Origin: JAGOZV01 sp964622895
Lineage (GTDB): Bacteria > Patescibacteriota > Saccharimonadia > Saccharimonadales > Saccharimonadaceae
Reading direction: 5' to 3'
Assembly: GCA_964622895.1 (NCBI GenBank)
Contig: CAZUSB010000003.1
Span: forward strand, 1 to 39,022
DNA: 39,022 nt
A program made the position numbers and the translations under genes. Below the pieces are notes generated by a model. It was not told the DNA's origin and did no database searches. It worked only from the letters and a program-made list of their open reading frames with translations. Of the stretch, positions 30,610-39,008 are shown piece after piece (position 1 is the first letter of the stretch; each line of letters begins with the position of its first letter).

Positions 30610-32139
30610 TTAGTCCTCTTTGTATCCTTTGGCCACTACAGCAGCAATTTCATCAATTTTTTCTAACATCTTTTGTGAAGGTTTTTCACCTTTATCTAGC
30701 TCTGCCATATCTTTACCGTACTGGTCACTTAATTTATGCAACAGCGAAGCCTGTGCTTCTTTGATTTGGGACGCCGGAATATTATCAAAAGCACCACTAG
30801 TAACCGAATAAACACTAACAAACTGTTGCCATACACTCATCGGCAGATATTGTGGTTGCTTAAGTAGTTCTGTTAGCCTCTGTCCACGCTCTATTTGTGC
30901 TTTAGTTGCGTTGTCTAGGTCGCTGCCAAATTGAGCAAAACTCGCTAGTTCTCGATACTGACTGAGACCAAGCTTGAGGTTTCCACCAACACTTTTGACA
31001 GCACGAGTTTGCGCCGCACCACCCACACGCGATACGGAAAGTCCTGCAGAAATAGCTGGTCTAATACCTTGATTAAACAAGTCTGTCTCTAGAAATATCT
31101 GTCCATCAGTAATGGAAATGACATTTGTCGGAATATAAGCCGAGATATCTCCTGCTTGTGTTTCAATAATCGGGAGTGCCGTCAAGCTACCGCCGCCAAG
31201 ATCGTCAGACAATTTTGCTGAGCGCTCCAGCAAGCGTGAGTGCAGATAAAAAACATCTCCAGGATAGGCTTCACGTCCTGGTGGACGACGAAGGAGAAGT
31301 GACATTTGACGATAAGCGACTGCATGCTTTGTTAAGTCATCATAAATTATCAAAGCATGCTCGCCCTTGTCGCGAAAATATTCACCCATAGCGGTACCAG
31401 CATAAGGTGCGAGATAAAGTAGTGAAGCGGGGTCGGATGGACCAGTCGCAACAATAATCGTTTGATCCATAACACCTTCTTCACGAAGACGTTGCGCAAG
31501 ACGTGTGATTTTAGATAATTTTTGACCGACAGCTACATAGATATTTACCACTCCGGTATTTTGTTTGGCTTGATTGATCATTGTATCAATCGTTAGAGCA
31601 GTTTTTCCAGTTTGACGATCACCAATAATAAGCTCACGCTGCCCACGCCCAATAGGGAACATGGCATCGATAGAAACGATACCGGTCATCAATGGCTCGT
31701 GAACACTTTTTCGTCCCATGACGCCAATCGCTGGTCGCTCCACAAGTCCACGCTGTTTAGTTTTAATTGCTGGTCCACCGTCCAGAGGACGACCGAGCGG
31801 GTCAACAATTCTTCCTAGCATTTCCGGTCCAACTGGTACACTAAGAATCTCATGCTTCATTTTTACCTTTGCGCCAGCTTTGATTTTTGTATCATCGCCC
31901 AAAATAACGGCACCAATCTCATCTTCACCCAAATTTAAAGCGAACGCCTCAATCAGACCGTCGGTAGTTTCAATTTCTAACATTTCATTGTAACCGATAC
32001 TTTTTAGTCCATGAATCCAAGCAATGCCGTCGCCAACTCGCATCACAACGCCTGTTTCATCTAGGCCCTCTTTTAAATCAAGTTTTGTAATAGCATCACG
32101 TAGTTGGGTTGATAGTTCTGCTGCAGATATTTCTGACAT
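30610..32139 (-). CDS. atpA: ATP synthase F1 subunit alpha
   Basis: Non-catalytic nucleotide-binding subunit of F1. At 509 residues it is a standard length. Walker A GDRQTGKT lies at 173-180, and the conserved block IYDDLTKHAVAYRQMSLLLRRPPGREAYPGD is complete. ISITDGQIFLETDLFNQGIRPAISAGLSVSRVGGAAQ contains the arginine finger region (SVSRVG). The C-terminal helical domain is present. It lies 2 nt after atpH. Confidence 0.97.
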   Translation of the reverse strand: MSEISAAELSTQLRDAITKLDLKEGLDETGVVMRVGDGIAWIHGLKSIGYNEMLEIETTDGLIEAFALNLGEDEIGAVILGDDTKIKAGAKVKMKHEILSVPVGPEMLGRIVDPLGRPLDGGPAIKTKQRGLVERPAIGVMGRKSVHEPLMTGIVSIDAMFPIGRGQRELIIGDRQTGKTALTIDTMINQAKQNTGVVNIYVAVGQKLSKITRLAQRLREEGVMDQTIIVATGPSDPASLLYLAPYAGTAMGEYFRDKGEHALIIYDDLTKHAVAYRQMSLLLRRPPGREAYPGDVFYLHSRLLERSAKLSDDLGGGSLTALPIIETQAGDISAYIPTNVISITDGQIFLETDLFNQGIRPAISAGLSVSRVGGAAQTRAVKSVGGNLKLGLSQYRELASFAQFGSDLDNATKAQIERGQRLTELLKQPQYLPMSVWQQFVSVYSVTSGAFDNIPASQIKEAQASLLHKLSDQYGKDMAELDKGEKPSQKMLEKIDEIAAVVAKGYKED

Positions 32140-32141
32140 AT

Positions 32142-32543
32142 TTACTCCTTATGTAATCCTTTTAGTTTATTGAGCCTACCCCTCAAGCTGGCGTCAAGTG
32201 TAACGTCGGCCGTATCAATCATCGCACCACCAACCAGATTTTTATCTATAGTGTTGATTAGTTCTATTTGCTTAGCGCCAGTTTTATTCAAAATATATTT
32301 TTTGATTTTGGCCTCAGAAGCGTTAGAAAGGGGGCGAGCGCTAGTAACCCTAATTATGACCAGGCCCTTGTCTGACAGTTTGCTCTCGATGTCCTTAATA
32401 ATTAATTGAAAATCGTCAGTAGCTCGTTTTTGCACTAAATAGCCGGCGACTTGATCAAGAGCCTGCTGGCTATTTCCGGCTAAGATTTGCTCGCTCGCAT
32501 AGTTGGCTAGAGAGCGTCGTGATATGGTCTGGCCAGATCCCAC
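32142..32543 (-). CDS. atpH: ATP synthase subunit delta
   Basis: Peripheral stalk subunit linking b to the top of F1. It is 133 residues, shorter than the 175-180 of E. coli delta. The N-terminal helical bundle (RRSLANYASEQILAGNSQQALDQVAGYLVQKRA) is reduced, while the C-terminal beta domain keeps VIRVTSARPLSNASEAKIKKYI and NLVGGAMIDTADVTLDASLRGRLNKLK. It starts at GTG, overlapping the atpF stop (TAGTG). The identification rests on the C-terminal block and on operon position. Confidence 0.88.
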   Translation of the reverse strand: MGSGQTISRRSLANYASEQILAGNSQQALDQVAGYLVQKRATDDFQLIIKDIESKLSDKGLVIIRVTSARPLSNASEAKIKKYILNKTGAKQIELINTIDKNLVGGAMIDTADVTLDASLRGRLNKLKGLHKE

Positions 32544-33082
32544 TAACTAGCCTCCTTTAACGCCTGCTCGATCAAGGCATCGTCAAGCTCTTGATCAGAC
32601 ATTTGGCCGACAACCTTTTCCGTTGCTAATTTTACTAAATTATTAGCCTCTTTTAGTAGATCTTTACGAGCATTTGATTTATCGCGCTCAATTTCTTTTT
32701 CGGCTTCAATGCGAATAGCTTCTGATTTTGTTTTGGCACGCTTTTCTGCCTTACTAACTGTTGTCTCAGCTTCGTCACGGGCATTTTCTACGATTTCTGA
32801 CGCTTGCTTACGGGCGTTAGCTAGTATTTCAGCCGTTTTTGATTCACTTTCGGCTGCCTGCGCCTTTAGCTTGTCTGCGGTTGCGGTGCTTTTTTCTATA
32901 TCAGCCTCGCGCTTTTCAATTATATTGACGAAAATCGGATAGACCCATTTTCCCATAATAAACACAAGCACCAAAAAGGCGATTAGTTGAAAAATTAAGG
33001 TTTGCCAATCAATACCCAAAGAGCTTAAAAAATCAGTTGACTCCTTTGTTTGCGTAGATGCTATTTGAACTAAAAGGTTCAT
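32543..33082 (-). CDS. atpF: ATP synthase Fo subunit b
   Basis: Peripheral stalk subunit that holds F1 against the a-subunit. The 179-residue protein has one membrane helix (about 29-50, TLIFQLIAFLVLVFIMGKWVY), then a very long charged helix (IEKREADIEKSTATADKLKAQAAESESKTAEILANAR and on). The first 25 residues form a short extracytoplasmic tail, longer than in E. coli. Only one b gene is present, so a b2 homodimer is expected. The only possible ribosome binding site is AAGG, 9 nt upstream. Confidence 0.94.
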   Translation of the reverse strand: MNLLVQIASTQTKESTDFLSSLGIDWQTLIFQLIAFLVLVFIMGKWVYPIFVNIIEKREADIEKSTATADKLKAQAAESESKTAEILANARKQASEIVENARDEAETTVSKAEKRAKTKSEAIRIEAEKEIERDKSNARKDLLKEANNLVKLATEKVVGQMSDQELDDALIEQALKEAS

Positions 33083-33092
33083 TGCTTATACC

Positions 33093-33308
33093 TTAAACAA
33101 AGATACCCGAAAGAATCGCTACAACAACACCGATAATCGCTAATGAGTCAGCAAAAACGATTGCGGTAATCATCATACTTCGGATATCTGACATCTTTTC
33201 TGGGTTACGAGCTAAAGCGTTTAAAGCCGCAAATCCGATAACTGCTACAGCGATAGCTGCACCAAATGCTGGTATGGCATAGGCTAATGCAAATGCTAAT
33301 TGTTCCAT
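33093..33308 (-). CDS. atpE: ATP synthase Fo subunit c
   Basis: Proteolipid of the rotor ring, 71 residues, two membrane helices joined by the polar loop ARNPEKMSD. The ion-carrying carboxylate is Asp54 in VFADSLAIIG, where most c-subunits have Glu. The helix 1 position that is Gln in Na+-binding rings aligns with Val, so the Na+ signature is incomplete and protons are the likely coupling ion. The Gly-rich packing motif of helix 1 is Ala-rich here (GAAIAVAVIGFAAL), which may affect ring size. Ribosome binding site AAGGAGA. Confidence 0.95.
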   Translation of the reverse strand: MEQLAFALAYAIPAFGAAIAVAVIGFAALNALARNPEKMSDIRSMMITAIVFADSLAIIGVVVAILSGIFV

Positions 33309-33345
33309 TTTATATATTTCTCCTTTTATTACTTATTTATTATAA

Positions 33346-34191
33346 TCATTTCTGTGCTTTTGTCACGCCTTTTGCTTGATTTTGAGCAGTTAAATGATCG
33401 AGATTCTCAGATGAAGGTGCGACCTCAGTGTGAGGCTCGCCGTGACCTTCAAGGGCGAGCGCGGTAAATATCAGTGTCAAGATAAAAAATACATACGCCT
33501 GAATAAAGCCGATAAATAGCTCAAACGCCATAACCACCGGTAGTGCTAATGTCGAAAAGTACCCTGACAAAATAACGATAACCAAAAGAAGTATCTCGCC
33601 GGCAAATGCGTTTCCAAAAAGACGTAGGCTCAAAGATACGACTCGAGAGAACTCTCCAACAAATTCTAATAACCCTTCAAAAGCGCCGACAGGATCTTTG
33701 AATGGGTTTCGTAAATAGCGTTTTGCATTACCGATTAACCCCATCTGTCTAATCGCGTAAACCTGAACTGCCACAATCGTTACCGTAGACAGCGCCAGGG
33801 TAAAGTTCAAATCTGCCGGTAACCCACGAAACAACGGGGTGCCATTTACAGTTATACTACCCACACCAGGCAAGATACTTAACCAATAATTGACCAAGAC
33901 AAAGACAAATATAGTTATAGCAATCGGAGCGATACTACGTGCCACTTTTTTGTCGGGAATTATTTCCATAACCTGTCCATAAAGAGAGTCAAACATCCAA
34001 CTAAAGAGGCCAACAAAGACGTTTTTCTTGCCGTTTTTGGCGGCGTTGGCAGCATAAAAACTCAATCCTAACGTCACCAGCAGACCAATAAAGCCCAGTG
34101 TCATAGCATTATTAACAGTAAAATTTCCAATAGTAAACACTGGTTCAGCGACAAAGCTGATGTGAATATTGGCACTGGCGAACAGATCCAT
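33346..34191 (-). CDS. atpB: ATP synthase Fo subunit a
   Basis: Stator half-channel subunit that passes ions to the c-ring. It is 281 residues with five to six membrane helices. The essential Arg190 stands in SLSLRLFGNAFAGE, and the last helices have PVVMAFELFIGFIQAYVFFILTLIF. The N-terminus has the family segment VAEPVFTIGNFTVNNAM. The ribosome binding site GGAGGTGT is strong. It is the first gene of the operon: there is no atpI ahead of it. A promoter lies 46-74 nt upstream. Confidence 0.95.
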   Translation of the reverse strand: MDLFASANIHISFVAEPVFTIGNFTVNNAMTLGFIGLLVTLGLSFYAANAAKNGKKNVFVGLFSWMFDSLYGQVMEIIPDKKVARSIAPIAITIFVFVLVNYWLSILPGVGSITVNGTPLFRGLPADLNFTLALSTVTIVAVQVYAIRQMGLIGNAKRYLRNPFKDPVGAFEGLLEFVGEFSRVVSLSLRLFGNAFAGEILLLVIVILSGYFSTLALPVVMAFELFIGFIQAYVFFILTLIFTALALEGHGEPHTEVAPSSENLDHLTAQNQAKGVTKAQK

Positions 34192-34236
34192 ACACCTCCA
34201 TAGGGGTTAAAATTTACTATTATTTATTCAATCTAT

Positions 34237-34265
34237 ATCATAACAATAAACGCAGACCTTTGCAA
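34237..34265 (-). promoter_or_regulatory. Promoter of the ATP synthase operon
   Basis: Minus strand: -35 TTGCAA (34260-34265), 17-nt spacer, -10 TATGAT (34237-34242). The leader is about 40 nt. It directly abuts the terminator of the upstream gene. Confidence 0.65.
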
Positions 34266-34266
34266 T

Positions 34267-34293
34267 AAAAAACACGCCCGAAAAATAGGCGTG
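34267..34293 (-). terminator. Terminator of the membrane-anchored protein gene
   Basis: Minus strand: CACGCC (34288-34293), 9-nt loop, GGCGTG (34273-34278), then TTTTTT (34267-34272). It separates the 34317-34904 gene from the ATP synthase promoter. Confidence 0.8.
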
Positions 34294-34316
34294 CTCTTAA
34301 AAGATAGAGCGTAATA

Positions 34317-34904
34317 TTATTTAGTCAAATCTGTCCGATCAACTATATCGGCGGTTTCGTCAGATTGCAAAACCCAGGCATATCCAGTTTCACTGCCTTC
34401 TAGTAGCGCATCGGAGTCTTCCAACGAAAGTCCAGCGTCCTCATAAGCTATTACTGGCATTCCGATAAACTTATGATCGGTTCTACCTGCGCCATTCTTT
34501 AATCTAATATCTACATCTTGTAGACCACATAATTGTAATGTTTCATCAACATGGGCGACCTGTCCAACCTCTGTATAGCTCATATCCCTAGCATCTGCCT
34601 CTGGACGTATTCTTGCACCTGGTAAGATCTCCACACAATCATCTCCGTCAACCTTAACAGACATACCAAGCTCGCTATTGAGTGCTTCGATTCGCTTAGA
34701 GTTGTTATACTTAATAGCCCCACCACCAGCCAATACTCCAAAAGCAGCCAAAACTCCAAGTGATTTGATAACAAATGGAGAAATATAAATCTCTCTTTTT
34801 TCAGGCCTACTAGTTTGCTCATTCCTGGCATTAGTTGAGTGGTCATCACTATTTTCTAATGATGATTGAGCTGAATTAGTTAAATTATTTCGTTCGTGAT
34901 GCAT
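34317..34904 (-). CDS. Membrane-anchored exported protein, possible SH3-like domain
   Basis: An unrecognised 195-residue protein. A polar, Asn/Ser-rich cytoplasmic part (residues 1-42) is followed by one membrane helix (about 45-65, VIKSLGVLAAFGVLAGGGAI) and an extracytoplasmic domain of about 130 residues. That domain has two Cys (DDCVEI and LQLCGL), which could form a disulfide. GARIRPEADARDMSYTEVG and a later WVL resemble bacterial SH3 domains, which bind cell wall; this is only a resemblance. I choose the ATG at 34904, because AAGGTG lies 6 nt upstream; the in-frame GTG at 34913 sits within that site. The promoter is a perfect consensus. Confidence 0.7.
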   Translation of the reverse strand: MHHERNNLTNSAQSSLENSDDHSTNARNEQTSRPEKREIYISPFVIKSLGVLAAFGVLAGGGAIKYNNSKRIEALNSELGMSVKVDGDDCVEILPGARIRPEADARDMSYTEVGQVAHVDETLQLCGLQDVDIRLKNGAGRTDHKFIGMPVIAYEDAGLSLEDSDALLEGSETGYAWVLQSDETADIVDRTDLTK

Positions 34905-34936
34905 ATTATTCACCTTATTCTTAATGATTCAATCCT

Positions 34937-34965
34937 ATTATAGCACTTAAGCTAATATTTGTCAA
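34937..34965 (-). promoter_or_regulatory. Consensus promoter of the membrane-anchored protein
   Basis: Minus strand: TTGACA (34960-34965), 17-nt spacer, TATAAT (34937-34942): a full match to the sigma70 consensus. Its -35 shares five bases with the -35 of the divergent exporter promoter. Confidence 0.8.
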
Positions 34966-34987
34966 CTATAAGTTGATGTGCTACAAT
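34959..34987 (+). promoter_or_regulatory. Promoter of the drug exporter gene, leaderless
   Basis: -35 TTGTCA (34959-34964), 17-nt spacer, -10 TACAAT (34982-34987), 7 nt before the ATG at 34995. It overlaps the opposite-facing consensus promoter. Confidence 0.7.
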
Positions 34988-34994
34988 TAACTCT

Positions 34995-36575
34995 ATGAAA
35001 AAATCAAAAAAACCACTCACCAAAGAACAAAAACAACCCCCTGGAACAAAACTTAACGATATAGATCCAAAAATCTACACCAAAAGGTGGGCAATTTTAG
35101 TCGCTTTATGTATAGCGTTACTAGCCGTAATGCTAGCAAACAGCAGTTTAAACATGGCACTTCCAGCCATGTCAAAAGATTTACACCTTTCACAGTTAGA
35201 TCTAACTTGGGTGGTTAACATTTATACTCTTGTGTTCGCCAGTTTGCTTTTCATTGCCGGCGCAATAGGCGACAGGTACGGACGCAAGAAAGTAATGCAA
35301 GCCGGCTTGGTAGTATTTACACTTGGTTCGGTATACGCTGCCTTCATGTCAGCAACCGGCGGTCAGCTAATTGGCGCAAGGATTGTTATGGGTATTGGCG
35401 CCGCCTTCGTTATGCCCACAACGCTCTCTATTATTAATATTACTTTCCCAAAAAATGAACGTGCTCGCGCCATAGCTATTTGGGGGGCAGTTTCTGGCGT
35501 TGGCATGATGTTAGGCTCTATTATGAGCGGTATTTTGCTAGAACATTTTACTTGGCATTCGCTGTTTGTCTTTAGTGGAATAATTGCTGTCGCTGGTTTA
35601 ATAATTAATCAAATCATCACAGTAGAAAGCTACGACGAAGCTAAAACACCAGTAGACTGGCTTGGCGGCCTATTAAGTGCCCTCGGTATTTTTACAATTG
35701 TATACGGTATAACCGAAGCACCGTCTTCTGGCTGGGGAAGCTCTGTTGTGCTATTAAACATAGGTTTTGGTCTTCTGTTTTTACTAGCTTTTGTTCTTGT
35801 AGAATTAAAAAGAAAACAGCCAATGTTAGACGTAAGGCTGTTCAAACATCGTTCGTTCTCTATCTCTTCAATTATTTTGATACTTACTTTTTTGGCTATG
35901 TCTGGCGTAATGTTTTCTATGAGCCAATTAATGCAGTTAATCGTAGGTTTCACTCCTTTACAAGCAGCATTTGCTACAATTCCTATAATGCTACCAATGG
36001 CATTTTTTGGACCAATCGTACCTTTTATTGTTCGTAAAATTGGAGCTAGATTAACAATAACCATCGGGCTATTCCTGGTAACAATCGCCTTCTTGCTTAT
36101 GGCCAGCTGGTCTTCTGATGTAACATATTTGCAACTCCTGCTTGTGGGCGGGTTAATGATGTTGGGTATTTCAATATCTATGACACCAACCACCAATATA
36201 TTAATGGCTTCTGTACCACGTAACAGGTCTGGTATGGGCTCGGCTATGAACGATGCGACCAGACAGTTGGGAAGCGCCTTAGGGGTAGCAGTATTAGGCG
36301 CAACGCTTAGCGCCACCTATACGTCTGAAGTCGCAAACATTGCGAATCAATTTTCAGGCAAAGTTCAATCTGGAATTGAAAGTTCACTTGCAGTAGCACT
36401 AGAAATTAGCGATCATTTAGGACCAATGGGCAATAGTGTTGCAGAAGCAGCTAAATTGGCCTGGATGGATGGGCTAGTTGCGGCATGTACCTTAGGTGCA
36501 GTAATATTAGCTATTTCTGCAATAGTTGCTTTTGTTGGCCTGCCAAAACACGTAAAGGGCGACAAAGACGCGTAA
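34995..36575 (+). CDS. MFS multidrug exporter, DHA2 family (14 helices)
   Basis: A proton-driven exporter of the EmrB/QacA type. It is 526 residues with 14 predicted helices, starting after a basic 30-residue tail. Motif A is GAIGDRYGRKK, motif D1 is LDLTWVVNIYTLVFA, and motif C lies in GAVSGVGMMLGSIMSGILL. SMTPTTNILMASVPRNRSGMGSAMNDATRQLG is the DHA2 helix 11 block. These are typical of exporters of drugs, dyes or lipophilic cations. Its real substrate in a small-genome episymbiont could be an antimicrobial or a metabolite. The next gene starts 19 nt later but has its own -10 box. Confidence 0.9.
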   Translation: MKKSKKPLTKEQKQPPGTKLNDIDPKIYTKRWAILVALCIALLAVMLANSSLNMALPAMSKDLHLSQLDLTWVVNIYTLVFASLLFIAGAIGDRYGRKKVMQAGLVVFTLGSVYAAFMSATGGQLIGARIVMGIGAAFVMPTTLSIINITFPKNERARAIAIWGAVSGVGMMLGSIMSGILLEHFTWHSLFVFSGIIAVAGLIINQIITVESYDEAKTPVDWLGGLLSALGIFTIVYGITEAPSSGWGSSVVLLNIGFGLLFLLAFVLVELKRKQPMLDVRLFKHRSFSISSIILILTFLAMSGVMFSMSQLMQLIVGFTPLQAAFATIPIMLPMAFFGPIVPFIVRKIGARLTITIGLFLVTIAFLLMASWSSDVTYLQLLLVGGLMMLGISISMTPTTNILMASVPRNRSGMGSAMNDATRQLGSALGVAVLGATLSATYTSEVANIANQFSGKVQSGIESSLAVALEISDHLGPMGNSVAEAAKLAWMDGLVAACTLGAVILAISAIVAFVGLPKHVKGDKDA

Positions 36576-36580
36576 GATGC

Positions 36581-36586
36581 TATAAT
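36581..36586 (+). promoter_or_regulatory. -10 box for the PH/flavin-fold fusion gene
   Basis: TATAAT ends 7 nt before the ATG at 36594. No ribosome binding site and no clear -35. Confidence 0.5.
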
Positions 36587-36593
36587 ATTAAGT

Positions 36594-37529
36594 ATGGAAA
36601 AGTCAAAATTAAGTGCAAATCAGGTAGCGGTCTCTAATCGCTTAGCTGAACTAGGCATCTCTTCATACAATCAACACCGTCATATCGTAGAAATACTAGG
36701 AAGCATTATAACACCAAACGAAACTATTGAAGCCGTCGTTATTGGTCGAAACGCCAATCATACATCTGCACTTTTTGCCTTAACGCAGAAACAATTATTT
36801 TATATTGTTGGAGATAAACTATATCATTCAACAAATCAAATCGCCCTGTCTTCATTGATGGGTGTAACTCTTTTGCCAACACCAATACTATCTTCTGTTA
36901 CCATTGAGTCTAAAGCTGGCGAGTTTTGCATAATGGACGCCAATAATTCAAACGCCGATTTCTTCACTAAGCAATTGAATAGAGTTATTAGCCAATCTAA
37001 CGATGAAGAAGGCAACACTCCCGTGGATATGCCAATTGAGCCGGAATCTCCAACGACTACTAACCCCACACCGGTCACCAACACCAATAACGAAGAAACC
37101 ACGCGTACGCCTGTTTTTAATCTAACAAACAATGAACTTGAGTTTATTAGTCAACAGCATGCAGGCATCTTAACAACCGCCTCTGCCAGTGGGGACATTC
37201 ATACCAACCCTGTTTACTATGTTGTTCAAAATTCAAATATTTACATACTAACTCGTAAAAAAACTCACAAAGCGCAAAACATGGTCTCGCGACCTCAAGC
37301 TACTTTAGCAATATTAAATAACAATACACTTCAATATGTAACAATCAACGCATTATCTCAAGTAGTTTCTAGTTTAGAAAAAGAAGAATTAATTTATAAT
37401 TCCATAAGCGAACAAATTTCAAAAAAATCATCTTCGATTATTCAAAACGCTCTATACGATACAGAAAAAGGCGAGTACACAGTTTTCCAATTAGTACCCG
37501 TCTCTTCATCTAATAACATAAATGCTTAG
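36594..37529 (+). CDS. Fusion of a bacterial PH-like domain and a PNPOx-like split barrel
   Basis: A 311-residue cytoplasmic protein. Residues about 20-133 look like a bacterial PH domain: strands ETIEAVVIGR, ALFALTQKQLFYIV, NQIALSSLMGVTLL and SSVTIESKAGEFCIM, then a closing helix (ADFFTKQLNRVI). A Pro/Thr/Asn-rich linker covers about 137-170. Residues about 175-305 match the pyridoxamine phosphate oxidase-like flavin fold: LEFISQQHAGILTTASASGDIHTNPVYYVV, then NIYILTRKKTHKAQNMVSRPQATLAIL. The Thr-Lys-Lys pattern is that of family members that bind FMN, F420 or heme. I know of no named protein with this pairing. No signal peptide is seen. It follows the exporter gene by 19 nt. Confidence 0.72.
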   Translation: MEKSKLSANQVAVSNRLAELGISSYNQHRHIVEILGSIITPNETIEAVVIGRNANHTSALFALTQKQLFYIVGDKLYHSTNQIALSSLMGVTLLPTPILSSVTIESKAGEFCIMDANNSNADFFTKQLNRVISQSNDEEGNTPVDMPIEPESPTTTNPTPVTNTNNEETTRTPVFNLTNNELEFISQQHAGILTTASASGDIHTNPVYYVVQNSNIYILTRKKTHKAQNMVSRPQATLAILNNNTLQYVTINALSQVVSSLEKEELIYNSISEQISKKSSSIIQNALYDTEKGEYTVFQLVPVSSSNNINA

Positions 37530-37537
37530 TCCTTGGG

Positions 37538-38944
37538 CTAAAGATTTTTTTCAGAGCTCAAACGCCTTTTTGGCAATTTATTAGATAATGCCACCATGCG
37601 CCTTCTTAATGGTCGGCCAATCATATTTCCTAGGGTAGCGCCCGCTGCAACAGCTATGCCAATGGCAACAGCCCGCATTAAAATAGCTAAACCAGCCATA
37701 AACTCTGGACTGCCAGCAGCGTTATCAGATACGCCCATTAATCCGTTGTATAAAGAAAGCCCCGGAACCAGCGGCACGATAGCGGCGCTAATAATGGCAA
37801 CGGAAGGGAAGTGCCAAAAACGGGAAGTAAAGGTTGCAAGTAGACCAACGACTGTTGCTGCTATAGCGCTTGAGACTACCAGCCCTAAGCCAAAATCCAT
37901 CATTAACTGTAAAATAAAATATGACAAAAAGCCGGCGACACCTGACATTAAGAATGTTAAACGTGGAGCGTAATTACTGGCGGCAAACCCGGAGGCTATA
38001 ATAAATGCGCCTAAATATCTAAGACCTTCATCTGCCAACGGCAGTCTGTCTGGCGTAGCAGGGAAGGCAATACCAAATTTAGCAGCAATAAATAGCCCAA
38101 TTAGCACGCCAATAACTACGCCTCCAGTAGCAACCATAACACGCAACAAACGTGCATTTGCCGTAACGTAGTATTCGTCTATTGCATCCTGAAATGCTCC
38201 AACTATCATCATTCCTGCAACTAGCATAACTATACCGCCTATTAACATTAGCGTTGGATTCATATTTAAAGAAAATTGCACATTCAGCCAAACCGTTAAA
38301 GCAGCTACCAACGTAATACATAAAGAAACCAAAATTTGTATGTAAAAAGTTGCTAGGCCCTTGCGAGACAAAAAGTCTATTAGCCATGACGTAACCATGC
38401 CCATCAGAAAAGCAAGAAATGTCATTAATGGAGTGCCGGCATACAGAACAACTACGCCGGCGCTAATTCCCGCAGCCATTATATGACGCAACCAACGCGG
38501 ATAAGGCTTAGACTCTCGTACGATTCTGTCCAGTTCTTTCTCTGCATCCGACAAGCGAATTTTATGATCTCTAATTTTTAAAGCTAAATTTTGCAAGGCC
38601 TGAACTCTTTTATAGTCCGTGTCTCTATCGTCTATGGTGCGAATAAGAGTTAACGGCTCACGATCGTTACCCCTATCTTGAGAAACGGTAATTAGTGTAG
38701 AACTAATGTCTATATGAACTTTTCTTTTGCAGTAAGTGTTTGTAATACCCAAACACATATGCACGGCATCGCTTGCGGCCACGCCCATAGAGGCAAGCTG
38801 GTCTGTCATACTCATTGCCAACCTTAATGCACGCATGTTTGGCGTTAAGCTTTCTTCAATTTGCTCAATATCTAATGTTTCTTGAATATCTTGCTGCACA
38901 TGCTCTATGTATTTCAACAATCTAATAGGTAGGCGAATCTTCAT
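37538..38944 (-). CDS. ThrE-family threonine/serine exporter-like protein
   Basis: A 468-residue inner membrane protein. The N-terminal cytoplasmic domain (about 1-150) includes the family segment RALRLAMSMTDQLASMGVAASDAVHMCLGITNTY. Ten or so helices follow, in two halves that correspond to the ThrE (DUF1212) and ThrE_2 (DUF3815) modules, fused here in one chain as in Corynebacterium. ASGFAASNYAPR and SVAIISAAIVPLVPGLSLYNGL are family blocks. Export of Thr/Ser is the known role; substrate here is inferred. A -10 box lies 6 nt upstream on the minus strand. It converges on the fusion gene with 8 nt between. Confidence 0.87.
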   Translation of the reverse strand: MKIRLPIRLLKYIEHVQQDIQETLDIEQIEESLTPNMRALRLAMSMTDQLASMGVAASDAVHMCLGITNTYCKRKVHIDISSTLITVSQDRGNDREPLTLIRTIDDRDTDYKRVQALQNLALKIRDHKIRLSDAEKELDRIVRESKPYPRWLRHIMAAGISAGVVVLYAGTPLMTFLAFLMGMVTSWLIDFLSRKGLATFYIQILVSLCITLVAALTVWLNVQFSLNMNPTLMLIGGIVMLVAGMMIVGAFQDAIDEYYVTANARLLRVMVATGGVVIGVLIGLFIAAKFGIAFPATPDRLPLADEGLRYLGAFIIASGFAASNYAPRLTFLMSGVAGFLSYFILQLMMDFGLGLVVSSAIAATVVGLLATFTSRFWHFPSVAIISAAIVPLVPGLSLYNGLMGVSDNAAGSPEFMAGLAILMRAVAIGIAVAAGATLGNMIGRPLRRRMVALSNKLPKRRLSSEKNL

Positions 38945-38950
38945 GCTTCT

Positions 38951-38956
38951 ATTATA
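38951..38956 (-). promoter_or_regulatory. -10 box of the ThrE-like gene
   Basis: Minus-strand TATAAT ends 6 nt before the ATG at 38944. Leaderless type; weak -35. Confidence 0.5.
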
Positions 38957-39008
38957 GCCGTTTTAAACATAAGATGATACAATTTATTATATTAACGAAG
39001 GAGATGCA

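Noticed and set aside
35630..36316. Long open frame opposite the exporter gene
   Set aside because: It lies antisense to a well-supported MFS gene, and its translation has no recognisable motif; a shadow of codon bias.
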